Below, piece by piece: positions 25,141 through 32,727 of a stretch of DNA of 64,000 bases. The stretch is taken from the NCBI RefSeq assembly GCF_900109035.1, contig NZ_FNYD01000002.1, positions 310,001-374,000 on the forward strand, given 5' to 3'. Positions within the stretch are counted from its first letter, which is position 1. The number at the start of each line of letters is the position of its first letter. This DNA is from Cribrihabitans marinus (GTDB lineage Bacteria; Pseudomonadota; Alphaproteobacteria; Rhodobacterales; Rhodobacteraceae). Under the pieces are notes generated by a model. The model saw only the letters and a list, made by a program, of their open reading frames with translations, was not told the DNA's origin and did not search any database. The position numbers were made by a program, and so were the translations under genes.

Positions 25141-26589
25141 ATGTTGGACCTGCGCCCCGTCGGATATGTCATCGGCCTGCTGGTCGCGCTTCTCGGCGCG
25201 ACCATGCTGCTGCCGCTGCTGGCGGACCTCGCAGAGGGGCGCGGCCAGTGGCCGGTTTTCCTTGAAAGCGGGATCCTCACCGTCCTGACCGGCGGGCTGA
25301 TGGCGCTGAGCTGCGCCAATGGCGTTCGCGAGGGCCTGACGATCCAGCAGACCTTTCTCGTCACGACGCTGGTCTGGCTGGCGCTGCCGGTCTTCGGTGC
25401 GCTGCCCTTCATGCTGGGCGAGACGCAGCTGCGTTTCGTCGATGCCTTCTTCGAGGCGATGTCGGGCCTGACAACAACCGGATCGACCGTGCTTTCGGGC
25501 CTGGAACACCTGCCGCGCGGGCTGCTCCTGTGGCGCGGGCTGCTGCAATGGCTGGGCGGCATCGGCATCATTGTCGTGGCGATGGTGTTCCTGCCGGAGC
25601 TGCGTGTCGGCGGGATGCAGATCTTTCGCTCGGAAGGATTCGACACGATGGGCAAGATCCTGCCCCGGGCGCAGCAGATCGCCGGGCAGATCTCGGTCAT
25701 CTACGTGGTCCTCACCGCCGTGTGCACGCTGGTCTACACCACCCTCGGCATGAGCTTCTTCGACGCTACGGTGCATGCCTTCACCACGATCGCGACCGGC
25801 GGGTTCTCGAACTACGATGCCTCATTCGGCACCTTCTCGGGGCCGGCGGAATATGCGGCCGCGGTCTTCATGATCCTCTCGGCGCTGCCCTTCGTGCGCT
25901 ACGTCCAGCTGGTGAACGGCAACACCCGACCGCTCTTTCAGGACAGCCAGATCCGGGCCTTCCTGATGGTGATCGGCGTCCTGGTGGGTGTGACCACCCT
26001 GGTCCTGATGTCGATCTTTCCGCACGATCTCGAACGGGCCTTTCGCGAGGCGCTGTTCAACATCACCTCGATCATCTCGGGCACCGGCTATGCCAGCGTC
26101 AACTACATGACCTGGGGCGGGTTCCTGATCACGATCTTCTTCTTCATCGGGCTGATTGGCGGGTGCGCCGGGTCGACCGCCTGCTCGGTCAAGATATTCC
26201 GCTATCAACTGCTGTTCGCCTCGATCAAGGCACAGATGCAGCTGATCCGCTCGCCGCATGGCGTGTTCACGCCGCGCTACAACGGACGGGCGGTGGGCCC
26301 GGATGTGCTGAATTCGGTGATCAGTTTCTTCGTCTTCTTCACGGTGACGCTGGGCATGTTCGCCTGGGCGCTGGCGCTGACCGGGCTGGATTTCGTCACC
26401 GCGCTGTCGGGGGCCGCCACGGCGCTCGCCAATGTCGGCCCCGGGCTGGGGGAGCGGATCGGGCCGTCAGGCAATTTCTCGGGGCTCAACGATCCGGCGA
26501 AATGGCTGCTCAGCGCGGCGATGCTGATCGGGCGGCTGGAGCTGTTCGCGGTCTACGTCATCCTGACCGTGCAATTCTGGCGGGCCTGA
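25141..26589 (+). CDS. trkH: TrkH-family potassium uptake protein
   Basis: Integral membrane subunit (482 aa) of a Trk-type K+ uptake system. The four pseudo-repeated selectivity-filter loops are visible in order: TTTGST, TIATGG, ISGTGY and NVGPG. About ten transmembrane segments surround them, with the gating-loop segment GCAGSTACSVKIFR after the third pore. Its usual cytosolic partner TrkA is not in the window. The ATG 25141 lies 53 nt after the Lys-rich gene. The downstream region has a hairpin shared with the convergent gene. Confidence 0.95.
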   Translation: MLDLRPVGYVIGLLVALLGATMLLPLLADLAEGRGQWPVFLESGILTVLTGGLMALSCANGVREGLTIQQTFLVTTLVWLALPVFGALPFMLGETQLRFVDAFFEAMSGLTTTGSTVLSGLEHLPRGLLLWRGLLQWLGGIGIIVVAMVFLPELRVGGMQIFRSEGFDTMGKILPRAQQIAGQISVIYVVLTAVCTLVYTTLGMSFFDATVHAFTTIATGGFSNYDASFGTFSGPAEYAAAVFMILSALPFVRYVQLVNGNTRPLFQDSQIRAFLMVIGVLVGVTTLVLMSIFPHDLERAFREALFNITSIISGTGYASVNYMTWGGFLITIFFFIGLIGGCAGSTACSVKIFRYQLLFASIKAQMQLIRSPHGVFTPRYNGRAVGPDVLNSVISFFVFFTVTLGMFAWALALTGLDFVTALSGAATALANVGPGLGERIGPSGNFSGLNDPAKWLLSAAMLIGRLELFAVYVILTVQFWRA

Positions 26590-26597
26590 CCGGTCAG

Positions 26598-26630
26598 AAA
26601 AAAAAACGCGCTCCGTTGCCGGAACGCGTC
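26598..26630 (-). terminator. Rho-independent terminator for the SPOR/protease-like gene
   Basis: A hairpin with ACGCG (26606-26610) pairing CGCGT (26625-26629) and inner TCCG-TTGC-CGGA. On the minus strand it is followed by a run of nine T (plus-strand A run 26598-26606). It serves transcripts from the minus-strand gene; in the plus direction only TCTTGT follows, so trkH termination would be weak. Confidence 0.75.
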
Positions 26631-26654
26631 TTGTCCAAGTTTCCTTTTGCAGGA

Positions 26655-28385
26655 TCAGTCCCAGCAGCTGACCAGCACCGTCATGCCCAGAGCGCGGCGG
26701 TCCAGCTCGTTGGGCGTGACATCGCCCTGCGTGCCGCTTTCGGTGGCGGTGATGCCCTTGGCGGCCAGCATCGCGCTCAGCGCGCCGGCATCCGCGGCCA
26801 GGCTGACCTCGTCCGGCAGTTTACGGTCGGCGCCGGGGTCGGGCAGCAACATGCCGACGACCGCGCCGCCGGTGTCCAGGACCGGCCCGCCGGCGTCACC
26901 GGACTGCGCGGCCAGCGCCAGCCGCTTGAGTTGCCGCTCGCCGTCCAGGCCCTGCAGGTCCGACACCGTGCCGAAGGTCAGCGTGGGTGCGCCCAGCCGC
27001 CCTTCGTAGGAATAGCCCGACACGGCCACGTCGGATTGCAGCCGCGGCTCGGCACCGCGCAACTCGGCGACAGCCATCGGCGCCAGCGGTTCCGTCGGCC
27101 GGAGCACGGCCACGCCGAGACCCGCATCCTCGTCGACCACCTCGGCCACATGGGTGCTGTCCAGCGTGATCCGGGCACAGCCGCGCACGGCCTCGGCGAC
27201 GGTGACGACCGTCCCGGCAGGGTCCACGAAAAAGCCCGAGCGCGACAGGCGCGGCTTGCGCAGCTTCAGTCCCGAAACCAGGTCGATATCCTTGGCCGCC
27301 GCCTCGCCCGCGCCGGGGTCGAGCACGCCGCCCAGACGCTCGAAGCTTGACTGCATCGCCGACAGGACGCGCGCCCGGCGCGCCTCGTCACCTTCGGGCC
27401 AGACCAGGGTGAACCCCTTGACGTGACCGTCCGCAACCGACGCCTCGGTATACGAGACGATGCCGTTGCCGCGACCCTCCAGGGTAAACCGGTCGCCGCG
27501 CCGCTCGCGCGGGCCGTTCAGCGGCACGATTTCCAGCGTCTGCATGATGTCATAGAGACCATGCAGCACCGCCCGGTCGCCCGGCTGGCTGATCAGCAAC
27601 ACGCGCGCACCCAGATCGCCACTGGCTTCGAAATGCGCAAAGGGCGGTTCGTACCGGTCGAAGGCCACCTCGCCCAGAGGCAGGTCGATTGCGATACCGG
27701 CCTGTGCATCTGTGTGGCGTGCCATTCCGACGCTGATCAGCGGCGCGTTGTACTCGTCCATCAGCGCCTTGCGCTGCGCCGTGGTCAGGATCCCGGTCGC
27801 CTCATAGCCTTTGGAGGCCTGCCATGCGGCCATGGACCGGCGTGTGCCGGCGCCGAAGGCCCCGTCGATCGCGGCGCCATAGAACCCCGCCGCCTGCAGC
27901 GCGGTCTGCAGATCGCGGCGTTCCTGCGCGGTCAGCAGACGCTCGCCGGCGCGGGCCTCGGCCGGTGTCTCGTCGGTCGGTTGCGGTGTGACCGGCTCGG
28001 CCGTCTCCTGTTCCGGCGTGGGCAGGGGCGAGGTCACGACGCCCCGATTCAGCGCATTGGCGCCAACCGGCCAGAACGGCTGCCGCAAGGCTCTGGAGAA
28101 GGTGATGAAACTGTCTGACGGGATCTGGCGCTCGGCGCGATAGACCTGCAGCACGCGCTCTGCGTCGGGGCGGGAATAGGGACCGAGGACGATGCCATAC
28201 CAGCCGTTGCCCAGGGAAAACCCGTGCACATCCGCCAGCGCACCGGAGTAGATGCGCGCGCGATCCTGCGCTTCGGCCAGCGAATTGTGCGCCTCGATCT
28301 GGACCCAGGCCTCCTGCTGCTGGGCCGAGGCGCTGTGCGCCAGCCAGGTGAGCGCCAGACAGGCCGCCAGGAATACTCTGATCAT
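26655..28385 (-). CDS. Secreted SPOR + peptidoglycan-binding protein with degenerate trypsin-like domain
   Basis: A 576-aa exported protein. Signal peptide (residues 1-21); SPOR-like domain (about 24-95, VQIEAHNSLAEAQDRARIYS...YGIVLGPYSR) that may bind denuded septal glycan; PG_binding_1 domain (about 150-210, LQTALQAAGFYGAAIDGAFGAGTRRSM); a central domain; and a C-terminal trypsin/HtrA-like fold (about 385-560). The catalytic residues seem lost: the expected His region reads TVVTVAEAV, the Asp region GLGVAVL, and the nucleophile motif is GDAGGP with Ala498 instead of Ser. It is therefore probably a pseudoprotease acting as a binding module. Divergent from glyQ; a good terminator follows. Confidence 0.82.
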   Translation of the reverse strand: MIRVFLAACLALTWLAHSASAQQQEAWVQIEAHNSLAEAQDRARIYSGALADVHGFSLGNGWYGIVLGPYSRPDAERVLQVYRAERQIPSDSFITFSRALRQPFWPVGANALNRGVVTSPLPTPEQETAEPVTPQPTDETPAEARAGERLLTAQERRDLQTALQAAGFYGAAIDGAFGAGTRRSMAAWQASKGYEATGILTTAQRKALMDEYNAPLISVGMARHTDAQAGIAIDLPLGEVAFDRYEPPFAHFEASGDLGARVLLISQPGDRAVLHGLYDIMQTLEIVPLNGPRERRGDRFTLEGRGNGIVSYTEASVADGHVKGFTLVWPEGDEARRARVLSAMQSSFERLGGVLDPGAGEAAAKDIDLVSGLKLRKPRLSRSGFFVDPAGTVVTVAEAVRGCARITLDSTHVAEVVDEDAGLGVAVLRPTEPLAPMAVAELRGAEPRLQSDVAVSGYSYEGRLGAPTLTFGTVSDLQGLDGERQLKRLALAAQSGDAGGPVLDTGGAVVGMLLPDPGADRKLPDEVSLAADAGALSAMLAAKGITATESGTQGDVTPNELDRRALGMTVLVSCWD

Positions 28386-28597
28386 CTGTAATATCTCTGT
28401 GTTTCGAATTGGGGTTTTCGCCAGTCATTAAGCAGGAAACGTAAAGAAGTTCCATGCCCGCCCCGCAACGGCCCGGGCGGTGTGTCGATATCACGACAGG
28501 GTCGCCCCGGTTGCAGGCCGCACCCGTGTTGACGCCCCACGGCGCCTTGCCTAGGAAGAGGCGGCAAGGACCAACCCGGCCCGCGAAAGGCCCAGCC

Positions 28598-29530
28598 ATG
28601 ACCGACACGACACCGCAGACGCCGCGCTCGTTCCAGGAGATCATCCTGCGGCTTCAGAGCTATTGGGGGGCCAAGGGCTGCGCCATCCTGCAACCCTATG
28701 ACATGGAGGTGGGTGCCGGCACCTTCCACCCGGCCACGACGCTGCGCGCGCTGGGCTCGCGCCCCTGGGCCGCGGCCTATGTGCAGCCATCGCGCCGACC
28801 AACGGACGGGCGCTATGGCGAGAACCCCAACCGGCTGCAGCACTATTACCAGTACCAGGTGCTGATCAAACCCAGCCCGCCCGATCTGCAGCAGCTGTAT
28901 CTGGGCTCGCTACAGGCCATCGGCATCGACATGGAGCTGCATGACATCCGCTTTGTCGAGGATGACTGGGAAAGCCCCACTCTGGGCGCCTGGGGCCTGG
29001 GTTGGGAGGTCTGGTGCGACGGCATGGAGGTCAGCCAGTTCACCTATTTCCAGCAGGTCGGCGGGCATGACTGCCACCCCGTCTCGGGCGAGCTGACCTA
29101 TGGGCTGGAGCGGCTGGCGATGTATGTGCTGGGCATCGACCATGTGATGGACATGCCGTTCAACGACCCCGATGCGCCGATCCCGCTCAGCTATGGCGAC
29201 GTGTTCCGCCAGACCGAGGAGGAATACGCGCGCTACAATTTCGACACCGCGAATACCGAGGTGCTGCTGCGCCATTTCGAGGAGGCCGAGGCGGAGTGCG
29301 AGCACCTGCTGGCGCAGGACGACACCGATCCCAAGACCGGCAAGCACATCATCATGGCGCATCCCGCCTATGACCAGTGCATCAAGGCGAGCCACATCTT
29401 CAACCTGCTGGATGCCCGTGGCGTGATCTCGGTGACCGAGCGGCAGGCCTATATCGGTCGGGTCCGCGCGCTTGCGAAACGCTGTGCGGACGCCTTCGTG
29501 CGCACCGAGGCCGGCGGGCAGGCGGCCTGA
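28598..29530 (+). CDS. glyQ: Glycine-tRNA ligase alpha subunit
   Basis: Catalytic subunit (310 aa) of the bacterial alpha2beta2 glycyl-tRNA synthetase. It starts [20 protein letters not shown] and contains [40 protein letters not shown] and [20 protein letters not shown], all class II signature regions of GlyQ. GAAAGG precedes ATG 28598. The frame is open upstream to 28454 without family similarity. It heads a gene group glyQ-DUF6446-glyS. The first 2 nt of the next short frame overlap its stop (TGATGG). Confidence 0.97.
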   Translation: MTDTTPQTPRSFQEIILRLQSYWGAKGCAILQPYDMEVGAGTFHPATTLRALGSRPWAAAYVQPSRRPTDGRYGENPNRLQHYYQYQVLIKPSPPDLQQLYLGSLQAIGIDMELHDIRFVEDDWESPTLGAWGLGWEVWCDGMEVSQFTYFQQVGGHDCHPVSGELTYGLERLAMYVLGIDHVMDMPFNDPDAPIPLSYGDVFRQTEEEYARYNFDTANTEVLLRHFEEAEAECEHLLAQDDTDPKTGKHIIMAHPAYDQCIKASHIFNLLDARGVISVTERQAYIGRVRALAKRCADAFVRTEAGGQAA

Positions 29531-29615
29531 TGGCGCGCGTCGGACCGGCCCGAAGCGGGCAAAGGGGCAACCGGGTGGGCCGCCAGGCCGCGCAGGTTTC
29601 CGCCGGAGCCGCGGC

Positions 29616-30146
29616 ATGAGCGGCAAGATCCTGGCCATGATCGTTCTCGTTTCGGCGGCAATCGCCGGCGGGGCGCTCTATTATTTCCAGATCTACGGCT
29701 ACTACTACGATGTCGCGGCGCAGCCGGGGCGCGACGTGATGCTGCTGCCGCAAGACGCCGAGGCGCCCGAACCCATCACCTATTCCGAGTTCCGCGCCAT
29801 CGACGCCGACAGCTCGCCGATCCGCTATCGCGCCTGTTTCGAGACCGAGGCCGCGCCGGAGGCGCTGGCTGCGACCTACATGCCCGCCGAGGCGCCCGAG
29901 CCGCTGACCGCGCCGGGCTGGTTCGACTGCTTCGACGCGGTGGCGCTGGCCGATGACCTGGCCGCCGGACGGGCGCGGGCCTTCATCGGGCAGAAGAACG
30001 TGCATTTCGGCGTCGACCGGATCGTGGCCGTAACCGCCGACGGGCGCGGCTATGCCTGGAATGCGCTGAACAATTGCGGCCGCAAAACCTATGACGGCAC
30101 CCAGGTGGGCGAGGATTGTCCGCCGCGCCCGACCGCCGGTCAATGA
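29616..30146 (+). CDS. DUF6446 family membrane-anchored protein
   Basis: A 176-aa protein with an N-terminal membrane anchor (MSGKILAMIVLVSAAIAGGALYYF is residues 1-24, split here only for description). Its outer domain has FRAIDADSSPIRYRACFET, LTAPGWFDCFDA and a C-terminal cysteine pair, the layout of DUF6446, a Rhodobacterales family of unknown function usually found between glyQ and glyS. ATG 29616 overlaps the stop of a 29-codon frame that itself begins at the glyQ stop. The cysteines suggest an extracytoplasmic, disulfide-bonded domain. Why it sits with tRNA synthetase genes is unknown. Confidence 0.8.
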   Translation: MSGKILAMIVLVSAAIAGGALYYFQIYGYYYDVAAQPGRDVMLLPQDAEAPEPITYSEFRAIDADSSPIRYRACFETEAAPEALAATYMPAEAPEPLTAPGWFDCFDAVALADDLAAGRARAFIGQKNVHFGVDRIVAVTADGRGYAWNALNNCGRKTYDGTQVGEDCPPRPTAGQ

Positions 30147-30151
30147 CGCCC

Positions 30152-30206
30152 GGGCCCTTCCTCTTGCCGCAAATATCCCCGCCGGAGGCCCGCGCCGCCA
30201 GGCGCG
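30152..30206 (-). repeat. Intergenic repeat, copy C (reverse orientation, diverged)
   Basis: Read on the minus strand, it carries ATATTTGCGGCAAGAGGAAG, which matches the tail of copy B (GTATTTCCGGCAAGAGGAAG) at 18 of 20 positions. A palindrome, CGCGCC-GCCA-GGCGCG (30191-30206), sits beside it as in copies A and B. It lies in the gap between the DUF6446 gene and glyS. Confidence 0.55.
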
Positions 30207-30288
30207 TTCTTGCATTCGCCCAAGCGCTTGCGTATCCGCTGTGGGCGCGTCTGCGCTGCGCCCGCATCGAACCTGCCGAGGACCTTTC

Positions 30289-32532
30289 ATGCCCGACCTG
30301 CTGATCGAACTCTTCTCCGAGGAAATCCCCGCGCGGATGCAGGTCCGGGCGGCGGAAGACCTGCGGAGGCGCGTGACCGACGGGCTGGTCGAGGCCGGGC
30401 TGACCTATGCCGGGGCTGCCGCCTTCTCGACCCCGCGCCGGTTGACCCTGACAGTGCAGGGGCTGCTGGACGAAAGCCCGATCGTGCGCGAGGAGCGCAA
30501 GGGGCCCAAGGTCGGCGCTCCCGACAAGGCGATCGAGGGGTTCCTGCGCGGCGCCGGCGTGACCCGCGCGCAGCTCGAGGAGCGCGACACGCCCAAGGGC
30601 GCGGTCTATTTCGCGACGATCGAGCGGGCCGGCCGCCCGGCCGCCGAGATCGTGGCCGAGGTCCTGGTCGAGACCATCCGCACCTTCCCCTGGCCCAAGT
30701 CGATGCGCTGGGGCGCGGGCAGCCTGCGCTGGGTGCGGCCGCTGCATTCGATCCTGTGCATCCTGACCGATGAAGGCGGCGCGCAGATCGTTCCCTTGGA
30801 CGTCGACGGCATCGCCGCGGGCGACACCACGCGCGGCCACCGCTTCATGGCGTCGGACGCGTTTTCGGTTTCATCCTTCGAGGATTACGAGGCGAAGCTC
30901 AAGCGCGCGCATGTGATCCTGTCGCCGGAGGAACGGGCCGAACAGATCCGGCAGGAGGCCGCCAACCTGGCTTTTGCGGCCGGGTGCGAGTTGGTCGAGG
31001 ATGCCGGGCTTTTGGCTGAGGTGGCGGGGCTTGTGGAATGGCCCGCGGTGCTGATGGGCGAGATCGACGAGGCGTTCCTGGACCTGCCGCCCGAAGTGCT
31101 GCAGACCTCGATGAAGGAGCACCAGAAATTCTTCTCGGTGAGAAACCCCAAGACCGGGCGCATCGAGCGGTTCGTCACCGTCGCCAACCGCGACACCGCC
31201 GACCAGGGCGCGACCATCCTGGCGGGCAACCAGAAGGTTCTGTCGGCGCGGCTGGCGGATGCCAAGTTCTTCTGGGACAACGACCTGCGCGTGGCGCGGT
31301 CGGACATGGGCGCCTGGACCCGCGCGCTGGAAGACGTGACCTTTCACAACAAGCTCGGCAGCCAGGGCGACCGCATCCGCCGTATCGCCGCGCTGGCCCG
31401 CGAACTGGCGCCGGTGACCGGGGCGGACTCGGACAAGGCGGCACGCGCGGCGGAACTGGCCAAGGCCGATCTGAATTCTGAGATGGTCTATGAATTCCCA
31501 GAACTTCAGGGGCTTATGGGCCGATATTACATTGAGGCGTCGGGCGAGGACGCCGCCATCGCCGCCGTCGCACAGGAACACTACTCGCCGCTCGGCCCGT
31601 CCGACGACGTGCCCACGGCGCCGCTGTCTGTGACAGTGGCGCTGGCCGACAAGCTGGACATGCTGACCGGGTTCTGGGCCATCGACGAGAAACCCACCGG
31701 GTCGAAGGATCCTTTTGCCCTGCGGCGGGCGGCGTTGGGGGTGATCCGGTTGGTGTTGAGCAGTGAGTTGCGCTTGCCGCTCGATCGCTACATCGACAGC
31801 CAGTTGCTCAAGCACAAGATTCAACTCAACGGCGATGCCGACGAGAAGGACATTGGCGCGCTCAATGATCTTCTCGACGAAATCGCCGAACATGGCGTGT
31901 TCGGAGCGGCACTTCGCTCGGTCCGTGCAAGGCTGGAGGACTCCGAAATCGACACTTCGGATGGTTCGCTTCTTGTCCGGGTGGGCGAGGTGGTGCCGGA
32001 CCTTTCACAAGACCTGCTGGCTTTCATCCATGACCGCCTCAAGGTTTTCCTGCGTGACCAGGGTATCCGCCACGACGTGATCGATGCCTGCACCCAGATG
32101 GCCGGCAACGATGATCTCAGCCGATTGGTCAAGCGTGCCCGCGCGCTGAACGCGGTGATTGTGACCGATGACGGCGAGAACCTCGTGCAGGGCTTCAAGC
32201 GGGCCAACAACATCCTGACCCAGGCCGAAGAGAAGGACGGGGTGGAATACTCGTTCGGTGCCGATCCCAAATTCGCCGAGACCGACAGCGAGCGCGCGCT
32301 CTTTGCCGCGCTGGAGGCGGCCGAGGCGCGGATCGCACCGGCGCTGGAGGCCGAGGACTATCCCGAGGCGATGGCGGCCATGGCTGGTCTGCGCGCGCCC
32401 ATCGACGCGTTCTTCGAAGAGGTGCAGGTGAACACCGACAACGCGATCCTGCGCCGCAACCGGTTGAACCTGCTCAGCCAGATCCGCCGCATCTGCGCCT
32501 CGGTCGCCGATCTCACGCGCATTGAGGGGTGA
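30289..32532 (+). CDS. glyS: Glycine-tRNA ligase beta subunit
   Basis: tRNA-binding subunit (747 aa) of glycyl-tRNA synthetase. It starts MPDLLIELFSEEIPARMQ and has FPWPKSMRWG, VRPLHSILCIL, SMKEHQKFFSVRNP, LSARLADAKFFWDNDL and NILTQAEEKDGVEYS, all conserved GlyS blocks. ATG 30289 follows GAGG. The part around residues 495-570 (IDSQLLKHKIQLNGDADEK onward) looks longer than GlyS of relatives as I remember them, and uses more TTG, CTC and AAG-type codons than the surroundings, suggesting a local insertion or recombined patch. Length is otherwise normal. Confidence 0.96.
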   Translation: MPDLLIELFSEEIPARMQVRAAEDLRRRVTDGLVEAGLTYAGAAAFSTPRRLTLTVQGLLDESPIVREERKGPKVGAPDKAIEGFLRGAGVTRAQLEERDTPKGAVYFATIERAGRPAAEIVAEVLVETIRTFPWPKSMRWGAGSLRWVRPLHSILCILTDEGGAQIVPLDVDGIAAGDTTRGHRFMASDAFSVSSFEDYEAKLKRAHVILSPEERAEQIRQEAANLAFAAGCELVEDAGLLAEVAGLVEWPAVLMGEIDEAFLDLPPEVLQTSMKEHQKFFSVRNPKTGRIERFVTVANRDTADQGATILAGNQKVLSARLADAKFFWDNDLRVARSDMGAWTRALEDVTFHNKLGSQGDRIRRIAALARELAPVTGADSDKAARAAELAKADLNSEMVYEFPELQGLMGRYYIEASGEDAAIAAVAQEHYSPLGPSDDVPTAPLSVTVALADKLDMLTGFWAIDEKPTGSKDPFALRRAALGVIRLVLSSELRLPLDRYIDSQLLKHKIQLNGDADEKDIGALNDLLDEIAEHGVFGAALRSVRARLEDSEIDTSDGSLLVRVGEVVPDLSQDLLAFIHDRLKVFLRDQGIRHDVIDACTQMAGNDDLSRLVKRARALNAVIVTDDGENLVQGFKRANNILTQAEEKDGVEYSFGADPKFAETDSERALFAALEAAEARIAPALEAEDYPEAMAAMAGLRAPIDAFFEEVQVNTDNAILRRNRLNLLSQIRRICASVADLTRIEG

Positions 32533-32544
32533 GCAGGCTTCTCG

Positions 32545-32567
32545 GAAACCGTCCAGTGGACGGTTTC
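32545..32567. repeat. Perfect palindrome after glyS
   Basis: GAAACCGTCC (32545-32554), AGT, GGACGGTTTC (32558-32567): a 10-bp perfect inverted repeat 12 nt after the glyS stop. No T-tract follows, so it is not a standard terminator. A second, GC-only dyad (CGCCGCGC/GCGCGGCG, 32663-32684) lies just before ppdK. The element resembles REP-type palindromes scattered in rhodobacterial genomes, but I see only one copy here. Confidence 0.5.
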
Positions 32568-32727
32568 GCCTGCGAACGGGCGGAGCCCCGACCAAGCTTT
32601 CCGGCACCAGACGTAGCCGTTAGCCGCGCCCGAACCTGAGGACACCACCTCGGGCCAAGCCACGCCGCGCGCTCTTGCGCGGCGGGCAAAGCGGCCTATG
32701 CTGCGGGCGAACAGATGTGGTGCCGCA

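Noticed and set aside
29529-29619. 29-codon frame between glyQ and the DUF6446 gene as a separate gene
   Set aside because: Too short, Arg/Gly-rich and without family; kept only as a note on possible coupling.
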